64,000 nt of DNA from Microbacterium enclense (GCF_001456955.1 NZ_KQ758470.1:411905-475904); one strand, 5' to 3'. Positions 19,885-28,680 are shown, counted from the first letter of the stretch. The notes: generated from the letters alone by a model not told the origin. A program made the numbers and translations.

Positions 19885-20517
19885 TTACTTGAGGAAGTAG
19901 ATGACGAAGAACAGGGCGATCCAGACGACGTCGACGAAGTGCCAGTAATAGGACACGACGATCGAGGTGGTCATCTCTTTGCGGCCGAAGTTCTTCACGG
20001 CGTACGCGCGACCGATCACGAGCAGGAAGGCGATGAGGCCACCCGTCACGTGCAGGGCGTGGAAGCCGGTGGTGAGGTAGAAGGCCGAGGCGTAGGGGTT
20101 GGCGCTGATGGGCATGCCCTCCGCCACCAGCGTCGCGTACTCCCACACCTGACCCGACACGAAGACCGCGCCGAGGATGAAGGTGAGGTAGAACCACTCC
20201 ACCATTCCCCAGCGGCGCCAGAAGGAGTTCGCCTTGACCGTGTACGGCTGGTACCGCTCGGCGGCGAAGACGCCCATCTGGCACGTGACCGACGACAGCA
20301 CCAGGATGATGGTGTTGACGGTCGCGAAGGGGACGTTGAGCAGCTGGGTCTCTTCGGCCCACAGGGAGGCGGAGGTGCTGCGCAGGGTGAAGTAGATCGC
20401 GAACAGGCCGGCGAAGAACATGACCTCGCTGCCCAGCCACACGATGGTGCCCACGGCGACCGGGTCGGGTCGCTTCACGGCACGCACGGCCTGGGAATAC
20501 GTCGCTGAGGTCGTCAC
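19885..20517 (-). CDS. ctaE: Cytochrome c oxidase subunit III
   Basis: Seven-helix oxidase subunit, 210 residues, with the conserved [18 protein letters not shown] and [10 protein letters not shown] blocks and the terminal [18 protein letters not shown] chose GTG at 20517 because the hexamer CATAAT (minus strand 20529-20524) sits 6 nt upstream, giving a leaderless start. An in-frame ATG 13 codons earlier would lie upstream of that promoter. It is the first gene of ctaE-qcrC-qcrA-qcrB. Confidence 0.96.
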   Translation of the reverse strand: MTTSATYSQAVRAVKRPDPVAVGTIVWLGSEVMFFAGLFAIYFTLRSTSASLWAEETQLLNVPFATVNTIILVLSSVTCQMGVFAAERYQPYTVKANSFWRRWGMVEWFYLTFILGAVFVSGQVWEYATLVAEGMPISANPYASAFYLTTGFHALHVTGGLIAFLLVIGRAYAVKNFGRKEMTTSIVVSYYWHFVDVVWIALFFVIYFLK

Positions 20518-20523
20518 CGTTCC

Positions 20524-20529
20524 ATTATG
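20524..20529 (-). promoter_or_regulatory. -10 hexamer CATAAT of the ctaE-qcrCAB operon
   Basis: The complement of 20524-20529 reads CATAAT, close to TATAAT, and ends 6 nt before the GTG of ctaE. This would make the respiratory operon leaderless. Confidence 0.5.
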
Positions 20530-20689
20530 CGCGATCCGCAGGCCCGATCTTCCCATCCCGAAGATGAGTTATTCCATCGTCGAGACTTAGGGAAGCCTCA
20601 GAATCCGCAAGGAATCCCCGGTACGGCCCGACTTCGCCCGACGGCCACCTCGGCACGGTCGCGCCACACGCGTGTGAAAGGATCATGGC

Positions 20690-21751
20690 ATGGCGGAACG
20701 CTTCACCTGGCCCGATCTGCTCTCGTCGCTGCTGGCGGGCGACGACCTCAGTGTCTCGGAGTCCACCTGGGCGATGCGACAGGTCATGGCGGGTGAGGCG
20801 ACGCCCTCCCAGCTCGCGGGATTCCTGATCGCGCTGCGGGCGAAGGGCGAGACCGTCGAGGAGATCGTCGGCTTCCGCGACGCGATCCTCGAGGCGGCCG
20901 TTCCTCTCCCCGTGCGAGCGGAGGTACTCGACATCGTCGGTACGGGCGGTGACCGCTTCGGCACCGTGAACGTCTCGACCATGGCGGCGGTCGTGGCCGC
21001 GGCATCCGGAGTTCCCGTCGTCAAGCACGGCAACCGAGCGGCCAGCTCGGCGTCGGGATCGAGCGACGTGCTGTCTTCTCTGGGCATCGCCCTCACGCTG
21101 GCGCCGGAGCAGGTCGCCGAGACGCTCGAGCGCACGGGCATCACCTTCGCGTTCGCGTCGGCGTTCCACCCCGGGTTCCGCCACGCCGGTCCCACCCGGG
21201 CCGAGCTCGGCGTGCCCACCGTCTTCAACTTCCTCGGGCCCCTGTGCAACCCCGCGCGCGCCGAGGCCAACGCGGTCGGTGTCGCCCACCTCGACCGCGT
21301 GCCGCTGATCACGGGTGTGTTCCGCACGCGCGGCGCGACGGCACTCGTGTTCCGCGGCGACGACGGCCTCGACGAACTCACCACGACGGGCCACAGTCGC
21401 CTGTGGGAGATCAGCCGCGGCGACGTGCACGAGCACGACCTGGATCCGCGAGACCTCGGCATCCCCCTCGCCGACATCGACGATCTGCTCGGCGGATCGC
21501 CGGATCACAACGCCGACGTCGTGCGCCGGGTGCTGTCGGGCGAGACCGGACCGGTCCGCGACATCGTCCTGCTGAATGCGGCGGCGGGCCTGGTGTCGTA
21601 CCGCTTGTTCCAGGATGCCGCCGAGGTGCAGCGTCCGATCCTGGAGCGCCTCGCCGAGGCTATGGCCGACGCCGCCGCAGCGGTCGACGACGGCCGGGCC
21701 TCGGCCAAGCTGGGTGACTGGGTCGAGACGACGAAGGCCCTGGCGGAGTAG
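20690..21751 (+). CDS. trpD: Anthranilate phosphoribosyltransferase
   Basis: Second step of tryptophan synthesis, joining anthranilate to PRPP. The 353-residue product shows the PRPP/Mg loop VGTGGDRFGTVNVSTMAA, the KHGNRAASSASGSSDVL block, HPGFRHAGPTRAELGVPTVFNFLGPLCNP and the terminal helix. The ribosome binding site GAAAGGA at 20676-20682 lies 7 nt before ATG. No trp neighbours are present, as is usual when actinobacterial trpD stands alone. No attenuator-like leader peptide was seen. Confidence 0.96.
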   Translation: MAERFTWPDLLSSLLAGDDLSVSESTWAMRQVMAGEATPSQLAGFLIALRAKGETVEEIVGFRDAILEAAVPLPVRAEVLDIVGTGGDRFGTVNVSTMAAVVAAASGVPVVKHGNRAASSASGSSDVLSSLGIALTLAPEQVAETLERTGITFAFASAFHPGFRHAGPTRAELGVPTVFNFLGPLCNPARAEANAVGVAHLDRVPLITGVFRTRGATALVFRGDDGLDELTTTGHSRLWEISRGDVHEHDLDPRDLGIPLADIDDLLGGSPDHNADVVRRVLSGETGPVRDIVLLNAAAGLVSYRLFQDAAEVQRPILERLAEAMADAAAAVDDGRASAKLGDWVETTKALAE

Positions 21752-21757
21752 CGCACG

Positions 21758-22750
21758 ATGCACCCGCTCGACGCGCTCACCGAGATCGCCTATCTGCTCG
21801 AGCGGGAGCGATCGTCGCGCTACAAGTCGAAGGCGTTCCGTACGGCCGCGAAGGCGATCGAGGGACTGAGTGACGGCGAGCTGCGTGACCCCGGGCTTCG
21901 TCGTCGGCCGGGCATCGGCGAGTCCACCTTCGCGGTCATCCAGCAGACGCTGGCGGGGGAGGTTCCCGAGCGCCTGGCGACACTTCGCGCCGAGAACGCG
22001 CCCGTGGGTGGGGCCGCGCTGCGGGCGGAGCTGCGGGGTGACCTGCACAGCCACAGCGAATGGTCCGACGGGCTCACCCCGATCGACGCCATGGTCGCGG
22101 CCGCCCGCGGGCTGGGGCACGAGTACCTCGCGTTGACCGACCACTCGCCGCGGCTCACCGTGGCGAACGGACTGTCACCCGAGCGCTTGCGCGCGCAGAT
22201 GGAGATCGTCCGCACCCATCGCGGTGGCGGCTTCACCCTGCTGACCGGCATCGAGGTCGACATCCTCGACGACGGCGACCTCGACCAGGAGGACGACCTG
22301 CTGCGCGCCCTCGATGTGGTCGTGGCATCCGCTCATTCGAAGCTGCGCATGGAGCGCGGGCCGATGACGCGTCGTCTGGTGGCGGCAGCCTCCGACCCGC
22401 GGGTCGATGTGCTCGGGCATGTGACCGGTCGACTCGTGGAGGGGTCGCGGGGGACGCGCCCGCCGTCGGAGTTCGACGCCGACGCCGTGTTCGCGGCGTG
22501 CGCGGCGTCGGGGGTCGCGGTGGAGATCAACTCGCGCCCCGAGCGGCAGGACCCGCCCGACGAGCTGCTGCCCGTCGCCGTCGACGCCGGGTGCCTGTTC
22601 TCGATCGACTCCGATGCGCACGCGCCGGGGCAGCTGTCGCTGCTCGACTACGGCGCGGCGCGCGCCGAGAAGGCGGGGGTGCCGGCCGACCGCATCGTCA
22701 CGACGTGGCCTCTCGAACGGCTGCGGGAGTGGCTCGAACGGCCGCGCTGA
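21758..22750 (+). CDS. PHP-domain metal-dependent hydrolase with N-terminal helix-hairpin-helix
   Basis: The 330-residue product resembles the C-terminal half of PolX polymerases without a polymerase domain. Residues 1-85 form a Pol-beta-like helix-hairpin-helix module (YKSKAFRTAAKAIEGLSDGEL, RRPGIGESTFAVIQQ). Residues 98-330 form the PHP domain with metal ligands in DLHSHSEWSDG, LALTDHSPRLT, GIEVDILDDGDLD, VVASAHSKLRM, DVLGHVTGRL and the terminal SIDSDAHAPGQL. Candidate activities are phosphoesterase or 3'-end processing. It starts 6 nt after trpD and ends 3 nt before a convergent gene. Confidence 0.9.
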   Translation: MHPLDALTEIAYLLERERSSRYKSKAFRTAAKAIEGLSDGELRDPGLRRRPGIGESTFAVIQQTLAGEVPERLATLRAENAPVGGAALRAELRGDLHSHSEWSDGLTPIDAMVAAARGLGHEYLALTDHSPRLTVANGLSPERLRAQMEIVRTHRGGGFTLLTGIEVDILDDGDLDQEDDLLRALDVVVASAHSKLRMERGPMTRRLVAAASDPRVDVLGHVTGRLVEGSRGTRPPSEFDADAVFAACAASGVAVEINSRPERQDPPDELLPVAVDAGCLFSIDSDAHAPGQLSLLDYGAARAEKAGVPADRIVTTWPLERLREWLERPR

Positions 22751-22753
22751 GCG

Positions 22754-23665
22754 TCAGCGCGCGAGCGCGGCGAGGACCCGGGTCATCGACGAGCCGAGGT
22801 TCCACTTCTCGGCGAGCGCCTCTGCGGCGTCGATGTCGACATCACCCAGGCGATCGTCGAACGGGGCGAAGGTGAGATCGCGGGCGACACGGACGACGGC
22901 GGGAGCGACGTCGAGGTAGTCCGAGGCGGCGGCGATCTTGGCGCGCTGGGCCGGCGTGCCCCCGGTTCCCTGTGCCGCGGCCGCGCGGATGTCGTCGAGC
23001 GAGCCGTGGGCGGAGAGGAGCGAGGCGGCCGACTTCTCGCCGATCCCCGCGACGCCGGGGAGTCCGTCGGAGGGGTCGCCGCGCAGCACCGCGAAGTCGG
23101 CGTATTGGGCTGCGCGCACGCCGTACTTCGACACGACGGCGGCGTCGTCGACGATCTCGAGGTTGCTCATCCCGCGCGCGGTGTAGACGATCCGGATGCC
23201 GCGCGCGTCATCGATCAGCTGGAACAGGTCTCGGTCGCCAGTGACGATGTCGACCGGCGAGTCCGCCGCGGTGGCGAGGGCGCCGATGACGTCGTCGGCC
23301 TCGTGCTCCGCCGCGCCCACGACGGGGATTCCGAGGGCGGCGAGGACGTCACGGATGACGGGGATCTGCGCTTCGAGGGGATCGGGGACCTCCTCGATGT
23401 CGGTCCCCGCGGGCACGGCCTCGACGACGCGATGCGCCTTGTAGCTCGGCAGGAGGTCGACGCGCCAGGCCGGGCGCCAGTCGTCGTCCCAGCACGCGAC
23501 GAGCCGGGTCGGCTCGTAAGCCGTGACGAGCTTGGCGATCATGTCGAGCAGCCCCCGGACCGCGTTCACCGAGGTGCCGTCGGCCGCCTTCACCTTGTCG
23601 GGAACGCCGTAGAAGGCGCGGAAGTACAGCGACGCGGTGTCGAGGAGCATGATGCGGTCGGTCAC
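22754..23665 (-). CDS. Stand-alone 5'-3' exonuclease / flap endonuclease
   Basis: Homologue of the N-terminal nuclease domain of DNA polymerase I, 303 residues and without a polymerase domain. Metal-binding acids lie in MLLDTASLYFRAFYG, ACWDDDWRP, EHEADDVIGALA and VTGDRDLFQLIDD. The DNA-binding helix-hairpin-helix is LPGVAGIGEKSAASLLSAHG. It probably removes flaps or RNA primers as a back-up to PolA. The start is GTG at 23665; CAGGAT lies 7 nt upstream (minus 23678-23673), suggesting a leaderless mRNA. Confidence 0.93.
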   Translation of the reverse strand: MTDRIMLLDTASLYFRAFYGVPDKVKAADGTSVNAVRGLLDMIAKLVTAYEPTRLVACWDDDWRPAWRVDLLPSYKAHRVVEAVPAGTDIEEVPDPLEAQIPVIRDVLAALGIPVVGAAEHEADDVIGALATAADSPVDIVTGDRDLFQLIDDARGIRIVYTARGMSNLEIVDDAAVVSKYGVRAAQYADFAVLRGDPSDGLPGVAGIGEKSAASLLSAHGSLDDIRAAAAQGTGGTPAQRAKIAAASDYLDVAPAVVRVARDLTFAPFDDRLGDVDIDAAEALAEKWNLGSSMTRVLAALAR

Positions 23666-23761
23666 GGATGCGATCCTGTCACGATCGAGGCGGCGGCCGG
23701 GGACGTCGGCGGGCCGGCGGGGTCGGTCGTCGGGGGTCGCGAGGACCGGCCATGATGAACC

Positions 23762-24307
23762 GTGTCCGATCTCCACGACAACCTCCGCCGCACCTTCCGT
23801 TGGCTCGGCGACCGCACCGACGACACCTCCGCAGCCGATCTCACCGGGTGGTGGCGTGAGCCGGGGATCGTGGCGCAGATCGGCCCGGGCCTCGCGGCGC
23901 TGTTCCCGGACGACGCGCCGACGGTCGTCATGGGGCCGCAGTCGCGCGGCAGCCTGCTCGGTGCGCTCGTGGCGCACGCGCTGGGCGTGGGGCTCGCCGA
24001 GGTGCGGAAGGACCCCGCGCAGAACGTCGACAGCGACGCGTGGTGGGAGGTCACGACCGCGCCGGACTATCGGGACCGCCATCTCCGCCTCGGACTCAGA
24101 CGGACACTGCTGCGGTCGGGGGACCGCGTGATCTTCGTCGACGACTGGGTCGATACGGGTGCGCAGCTGGAGGCGTGTCGGCGGCTGGTCGATGTCAGCG
24201 GCGCCTCCTGGATCGGTGCGGCCGTCGTCGTCGACGCTCTGCAGCGATCGGACCTGCGACACAACCTGCGGGTGCGCTCGTTGCTGCACGTGCGCGAGCT
24301 GCTGTGA
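23762..24307 (+). CDS. Phosphoribosyltransferase-fold protein
   Basis: A 181-residue protein of the type I PRTase fold. The PRPP-binding signature is VIFVDDWVDTGAQLEACRRL (about 124-143), where DDWVDTG replaces the usual DDVxxTG. An upstream strand has VVMGPQSRGSLLGALVAHALGV. It is not close to Apt, Hpt or PyrE in the regions I can judge, so the substrate is unknown. The start is GTG at 23762. It is divergent from the exonuclease gene with 96 bp between. Confidence 0.8.
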   Translation: MSDLHDNLRRTFRWLGDRTDDTSAADLTGWWREPGIVAQIGPGLAALFPDDAPTVVMGPQSRGSLLGALVAHALGVGLAEVRKDPAQNVDSDAWWEVTTAPDYRDRHLRLGLRRTLLRSGDRVIFVDDWVDTGAQLEACRRLVDVSGASWIGAAVVVDALQRSDLRHNLRVRSLLHVRELL

Positions 24308-24330
24308 GGCGCTCGGCCTAGAGTGGCGGG

Positions 24331-24729
24331 ATGTCCTTCGGCTCGGCATCCGTGCGTCCGTCCGCCCAGGCGCCGTGCCCGTGCGGGGACGGAGCGTTCG
24401 GCGCATGCTGCGGCCCGATCCTCGACGGGGCGGCCGCGCCGACGGCCGAGAGGCTCATGCGCTCGCGCTACACCGCCTTCGTCGTCGGCGACGCGGCGCA
24501 TCTGGTGCGGTCATGGCATCCGCGGACCCGTCCCGACGATGTCGTCGCCGACGACGGCACCGTGTGGCGCAAACTCGTCATCGAGGGAGCCGAGGAGCAC
24601 GGGGATGCCGCGACGGTGACGTTCCGCGCATCCTGGCGGCAGCACGGAGTCGATGGAGAACTGCGCGAGCGGAGTCGGTTCGTCCGCCGCGGCGGGCGGT
24701 GGGTCTACGTCGACGGCGACATGGACTGA
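24331..24729 (+). CDS. YchJ-like protein with SEC-C zinc motif (UPF0225)
   Basis: 132 residues. The N-terminal SEC-C-like motif CPCGDGAFGACCGPIL (about 17-32) supplies zinc-binding cysteines. The rest is an NTF2-like fold typical of YchJ proteins, with AERLMRSRYTAFVVGDAAHLVRSWHP and the terminal RGGRWVYVDGD. The function of the family is unknown. The ATG at 24331 follows TAGAGT (24319-24324) by 6 nt, so it is probably leaderless. It lies 23 bp after the PRTase gene. Confidence 0.9.
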   Translation: MSFGSASVRPSAQAPCPCGDGAFGACCGPILDGAAAPTAERLMRSRYTAFVVGDAAHLVRSWHPRTRPDDVVADDGTVWRKLVIEGAEEHGDAATVTFRASWRQHGVDGELRERSRFVRRGGRWVYVDGDMD

Positions 24730-24802
24730 GGCGTCAACCCCGCCGGTCGATGTCGGGGGTGCTGCGTAGGGTCGTGCTCGCACACTCGGCGAAAGGACAC
24801 GG

Positions 24803-25186
24803 ATGATCCCCGACGCGCAGCGCGACCTGCTCGAGAACCCCAACTACGGCAGCCTCGGCACCGTCCGGCCCGATGGCACGGTGCAGGTCAACCCGATGTG
24901 GTTCGACTTCGACGGCGAGCACCTGCTCTTCACGCACACCGTGACGCGGCAGAAGTATCGCAACCTGCAGAAGAACCCGTCGATGAGCCTCATGGTCTTC
25001 GACCCCGACCAGCCCTACCGCTACATCGAGGTGCGCGGCCGCCTCGTCGAGGCCGTTCCCGACCCGGAGGGCGCGTTCTACGTGCACCTGGGCCAGCGCT
25101 ACGGCAATGCCGATCAGGAGGCGCCGCCCGACCGCGCCGACCGGGTGGTTCTGAAGATGTCGATCGAGAACGTGGGAGGACAGTGA
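24803..25186 (+). CDS. PPOX-class F420-dependent oxidoreductase
   Basis: 127 residues of the flavin-reductase-like split-barrel fold (FDOR/PPOX class F420). Characteristic stretches are YGSLGTVRPDGTVQVNPMWFDFDGEHLLFTH, TRQKYRNLQKNPSMSLMVFD and YRYIEVRGRLVEAVPDPEG. These enzymes use F420 to reduce diverse organic substrates; the native substrate is unknown. GAAAGGA about 6 nt before ATG is the ribosome binding site, and TAGGGT at 24768-24773 is a possible -10. It starts an operon with the next two genes. Confidence 0.88.
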   Translation: MIPDAQRDLLENPNYGSLGTVRPDGTVQVNPMWFDFDGEHLLFTHTVTRQKYRNLQKNPSMSLMVFDPDQPYRYIEVRGRLVEAVPDPEGAFYVHLGQRYGNADQEAPPDRADRVVLKMSIENVGGQ

Positions 25187-25187
25187 C

Positions 25188-25853
25188 ATGGAACGCATCG
25201 TGATCGTCGGAGGGCACGGAAAGGTCGCGCTGCACCTCGCGCACCTGCTCGCCGACCGGGGAGACGAGGCCACCTCGGTCATCCGCAACGCCGAGCAGTC
25301 GGCCGACGTCGAACGGGCGGGCGCGACGCCGCTGGTGCTCGACGTCGAGAAGGCCGGCGTCGATGACATGGCGGAGGCGTTCTCGGGCGCGGATGCCGTC
25401 GTGTGGTCGGCCGGGGCCGGGGGCGGCGACACCGATCGCACCTACGCCGTCGACCGCGACGCCGCCCAGCGGGCGGTGGACGCGGCATCGAAGGCCGGCG
25501 TACGGCGGTTCGTCATGGTGTCGTGGATCGGATCCGCGCCGGATCACGGGATCGACCCCGATGACGCCTTCTTCGCCTACGCCGACGCGAAGCTCGCCGC
25601 TGACGACCACCTGCGCGCGAGCGACCTCGACTGGACCATCCTGGGTCCCGGCACCTTGACCACCGAACCGGCGACCGGTCGCATCTCGACCGCACCCCAG
25701 GGCAAGGCGGAGGTCGGACGCGCCGACGTCGCCGCGGTCGTGGCGGCGGCGCTGGTGCAGCCCGCGACGATCGGACGCTTCATCCGCTTCGGCGCCGGCG
25801 AGACGCTCATCCCCGAAGCCATCGTCGCCGATGGCGCGCGGAGCGACGCGTGA
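25188..25853 (+). CDS. NAD(P)H-binding atypical short-chain dehydrogenase (NmrA/SDR_a5-like)
   Basis: 221 residues with a Rossmann fold: IVIVGGHGKVALHLAHLLADRG, the acidic strand end, a VVWSAGAGGGDTDRTYAVDRDAA loop, and RRFVMVSWIGSAPD. The classical YxxxK is altered to YADAKLAADDHLRASDLDWTILGPGTL, as in atypical SDRs such as YwnB or HSCARG. It starts one base after the PPOX stop and overlaps the next gene by 4 bases, so the three genes are one operon. Its role is probably redox sensing or sugar/quinone reduction and is not determined. Confidence 0.85.
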   Translation: MERIVIVGGHGKVALHLAHLLADRGDEATSVIRNAEQSADVERAGATPLVLDVEKAGVDDMAEAFSGADAVVWSAGAGGGDTDRTYAVDRDAAQRAVDAASKAGVRRFVMVSWIGSAPDHGIDPDDAFFAYADAKLAADDHLRASDLDWTILGPGTLTTEPATGRISTAPQGKAEVGRADVAAVVAAALVQPATIGRFIRFGAGETLIPEAIVADGARSDA

Positions 25854-26626
25854 GCGCCCTCGCCGACCGGGCGCGGACGTTCGCCGAGCTGCACACCGCA
25901 CCCGAGATCCTGCGGGTCGTGAACATCTGGGACGTCGTGTCGGCGCAGGCCGTCGCGGCACTCCCCGAGACGAAGGCCCTGGCCACGGCCGGGCACTCCA
26001 TCGCCGCGACCTTCGGGTACGAAGACGGCGAGAACATCCCCCTCGAGGTCATGCTCGACATGGTCGGTCGCATCGTCGCCGCTGTCGACGTGCCGGTGAC
26101 AGCCGATCTGGATGCCGGATTCGGAAACCCCGGCGAGACCACCCGCCGCGCGATCGGTGTGGGCGTCGTCGGAGCCAATGTCGAAGACCGCGTCAAGCCG
26201 TTCGACGAGGCCGTGGCGGCGGTGGAGGCCGTGATCGCGGCGGGCGCGGCGGAGGGGGTGCCGTTCGTCCTCAACGCCCGTACCGATGTGTTCGTGAAGG
26301 GCGGCGATCGCCCGCTCGACGACAAGATCACGGATGCCGTGAAGCGCGGGCGCGCCTTCCTCGACGCCGGCGCCACCTCGGTCTTCGTGCCGGGTCTGCT
26401 CGACGCCGAGACGACGCGCCGTCTGGTCGAGGGGCTCGGGGAGCGCCGCCTGAGCGTCATCGGCTTTCCCGGCGCGCCCTCTGCGGGGGAGTACGAGAAA
26501 CTCGGCGTCGCGCGCATCTCCTACGGACCGCTGACGCAGCGCGTCGCGCTGACCGCCCTGCAGGATCTCGCTCAAGACCTCTACGGCGACGGCGTGATCC
26601 CGTCGTCGGTGCGCGCGCTCAACTGA
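25850..26626 (+). CDS. Isocitrate lyase / PEP mutase superfamily protein
   Basis: 258 residues of the TIM-barrel family that includes PEP phosphonomutase and methylisocitrate lyase. Motifs are VVNIWDVVSAQAVAAL, the metal site DVPVTADLDAGFGNP, VGANVEDR and FVLNARTDVFVKG. The isocitrate lyase KKCGH box is absent, as in the shorter PEPM-like branch often annotated as carboxyvinyl-carboxyphosphonate phosphorylmutase or oxaloacetate decarboxylase-like. The substrate is unknown. GTG at 25850 overlaps the preceding stop. Confidence 0.87.
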   Translation: MSALADRARTFAELHTAPEILRVVNIWDVVSAQAVAALPETKALATAGHSIAATFGYEDGENIPLEVMLDMVGRIVAAVDVPVTADLDAGFGNPGETTRRAIGVGVVGANVEDRVKPFDEAVAAVEAVIAAGAAEGVPFVLNARTDVFVKGGDRPLDDKITDAVKRGRAFLDAGATSVFVPGLLDAETTRRLVEGLGERRLSVIGFPGAPSAGEYEKLGVARISYGPLTQRVALTALQDLAQDLYGDGVIPSSVRALN

Positions 26627-26633
26627 TGTGCGC

Positions 26634-26666
26634 ACCCGGGACACCGCAGCCGCGGTGCTCCCGGGT
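26634..26666. terminator. Bidirectional terminator between convergent genes
   Basis: An 8-bp stem (26634-26641 with 26659-26666) is extended by a second 5-bp segment (26043-type ACCGC with GCGGT at 26643-26647/26652-26656) after a small internal mismatch. Confidence 0.7.
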
Positions 26667-26802
26667 CTCGCACGAGAGTTCTGCGGCGCGGTGCTCGAGA
26701 TACCGGGCCAGTGTCAGCACGCAGCGTCGACGTGTCGGCGGACCGCGGGTGCGGCATCCGTGCGAGTCCGCGTGAGCACGCTGAAGCACGCGCGGATTCG
26801 CG

Positions 26803-27459
26803 TCAGTCGTCGTCGGAACCGTCTGCGTCGTCGTCGACCACGATGACCCCGTCGGGAACCGGGTCGGCCAGCAGGGGCTCGGCCGCGAGGGTGAGATCGA
26901 TGGTCGCCCGCAGCAGCCCGCCCAGGGTCGGCGACCGCAGCAGTTCCATCTGATCGAGTTCGCCGAGCGGGGCGATGGCCGCGACCTGCCACGCCCGGGG
27001 GAGGGGGTCTTCCGACAGCTCCACCTCGGGATCCCACCGCGTGCCGCCGAACTGCTGCGCGCGCGACAGGACGCGGCGCACGATCTTCTCCGCCTCGTCG
27101 AGGAGCGGGAGCAGGGCGTCGTTCCACTCCAGGTCGGGCAGGGGGCGCACGTCGGCGCGGGGGTAGGGCGCGTCGTCGAGCCACTCGACGATCTCGAAGC
27201 GTTCCGTGCCGCGCGCGACGATCTGCATCTGGCCCGCCTGGGGGACGACGTGACTCAGCTGCGCCATCGTGCCGAGGGCGAAGCGCTGGTCGCCGCCGCC
27301 CGTCTCGGAACCGCGTTCGATCAGAACGACGCCGAACGCCGGATCCGTCTCGTCGAGCAGGCGGCCGAGCATGACGAGATAGCGCTCCTCGAAGATCCGC
27401 AGCGCCAGCGGCGTGTGCGGAAACAGAACGGCTCCGAGGGGGAACATCGCGGTACCCAT
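26803..27459 (-). CDS. LON peptidase substrate-binding domain protein
   Basis: Stand-alone LON N-terminal (LAN/PUA-like) domain protein of 218 residues with the family opening MFPLGAVLFPHTPLALRIFE and RYLVMLGRLL, followed by VLIERGSETGG and a helical C-terminus ending in an acidic tail. No ATPase or protease domain is present. I prefer ATG at 27459 over the TTG four codons earlier: the hexamer TTGACT, a weak -10, then sits 6 nt upstream as in its leaderless neighbours. Its role is probably substrate recognition or chaperone-like and is unproven. Confidence 0.85.
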   Translation of the reverse strand: MGTAMFPLGAVLFPHTPLALRIFEERYLVMLGRLLDETDPAFGVVLIERGSETGGGDQRFALGTMAQLSHVVPQAGQMQIVARGTERFEIVEWLDDAPYPRADVRPLPDLEWNDALLPLLDEAEKIVRRVLSRAQQFGGTRWDPEVELSEDPLPRAWQVAAIAPLGELDQMELLRSPTLGGLLRATIDLTLAAEPLLADPVPDGVIVVDDDADGSDDD

Positions 27460-27561
27460 GCGTCCAGTCAACCAGCGCCCGCGAGCGAGGCGGCCCGGAC
27501 GGGGGAGATTCGCAGGCGCGAAACCGAACGACGAGTGCGGGGACTCGGCATCCGGGATCTG

Positions 27562-28617
27562 TCAGAACCCGTCGTCGCGCAGCGTCTCGTGCACGCGGTG
27601 GAGGTCGGTCAGCATCGAGCCCACGAGCACCCAATGCGCCGGGGAGGGCATCTGGATCTGCAGCGGGCGGGTCAGCGCCGGTGCCTCGTCCACCGGGCGA
27701 TCGACGCCGGCGTCCAGCGCGAACGCAAGGCGCACGTCGTGCGCGGCGCGGCGCAGCTGCTCGGCGATCGCGCGCACGGCGGGCTCGTCGGCGATCGAGC
27801 GCTCGTAGCCGTCGTAGACCGCCCGGGTCATGCCCACCGTCTGCGTCACGACGGGACTGAAGCGCTCGAGGAGGTCGCCCATCGCGGCGAGATCGGCCCG
27901 GTGGCGTCTGCTGCGGGGGTTCAGGGCGAGCGAGTCCTCGCCGTCGCGGAGGGCGTCGGCCGCGGCATCCCGAACCGGCCGGAGCAGGCGCGCCTCGATC
28001 AGCAGTCCCTCGAGCGAGGCCGGCGTCTGCGGTGTCTCGAGGGCATCGGCGAGGCGCTCCATCGCGGCGGCGAGCTCGCGCCCCAGGGTGTCGACCTTCT
28101 CGCGCGCGGCGGGGACGAGCACCGGAGGGACGAGCACCGCGTTGACGACGATGCCGATCGCCGCACCGATGAGCGTCTCCAGGACGCGGTCGAGGGCGTA
28201 GTTGGGGGTGGCGGTGCCGAGGGCGAGCACCAGGAGGGCGCTGATCGCGATCTGATTCGTCGCACCGGGGGAGATGCGAGCCGCCCAGGCCACCACGAGG
28301 GCGACGCCGGCCGAGAGCAGGGCGACCCACGGCTGCGATCCGAAGGCCAGGCCCAGCAGCGAGGCGATGACCACGCCCACGATCACGCCCACGCTGCGCT
28401 CGACGGCACGTGTGAAGGACTGGTTGACGCTCGGTTGGACGACCAGCAGCGCCGCGATCGCGGCGAAGATCGGCGGCGGCCCCTGTATCAGCCACCCCGC
28501 GATCAGCCAGGCGGCGACGATCGCGACGGCGGACTTCGCCACCTGCAGCAGGGGGACGCGGCGGGGGGCGCGGACGTTCAGGCTGCCGCGGACCGCGCGG
28601 AGGTCGGGAATGCGCAC
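27562..28617 (-). CDS. FUSC / aromatic acid exporter family membrane protein
   Basis: 351 residues. Six hydrophobic helices in the N-terminal 170 residues (VAKSAVAIVAAWLIAGWLIQ, PPPIFAAIAALLVVQPSVNQS, VIVGVVIASLLGLAFG and others) are followed by a cytoplasmic helical domain. The QPSVNQSFTRAVERSVG segment is typical of the FUSC/ArAE_1 group. It is a predicted exporter; the substrate is unknown. The start is GTG at 28617 with GGAGAG 6 nt upstream, located inside a 19-codon reading frame that fills the gap to the DUF2834 gene. Confidence 0.85.
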   Translation of the reverse strand: MRIPDLRAVRGSLNVRAPRRVPLLQVAKSAVAIVAAWLIAGWLIQGPPPIFAAIAALLVVQPSVNQSFTRAVERSVGVIVGVVIASLLGLAFGSQPWVALLSAGVALVVAWAARISPGATNQIAISALLVLALGTATPNYALDRVLETLIGAAIGIVVNAVLVPPVLVPAAREKVDTLGRELAAAMERLADALETPQTPASLEGLLIEARLLRPVRDAAADALRDGEDSLALNPRSRRHRADLAAMGDLLERFSPVVTQTVGMTRAVYDGYERSIADEPAVRAIAEQLRRAAHDVRLAFALDAGVDRPVDEAPALTRPLQIQMPSPAHWVLVGSMLTDLHRVHETLRDDGF

Positions 28618-28620
28618 GTC

Positions 28621-28680
28621 TCAGTCTCTCCGGGTGACGCTGTCGTCGGGGGCGTCGGAGACCTCCTCGATCGGGGGCAT
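28621..28680 (-). CDS. Possible 19-residue acidic microprotein or coupling ORF
   Basis: The frame starts at an ATG overlapping the DUF2834 stop by one base (TGATG) and ends 3 nt before the FUSC start. It reads MPPIEEVSDAPDDSVTRRD. It contains the FUSC ribosome binding site. It may simply keep ribosomes moving to the next gene; whether the peptide accumulates is unknown. Confidence 0.35.
   Translation of the reverse strand: MPPIEEVSDAPDDSVTRRD

Noticed and set aside
24733..24741. CAACCCC before the F420-PPOX gene as a member of the GCAAGCCC promoters
   Set aside because: Two mismatches and wrong spacing (26 nt) to TAGGGT.
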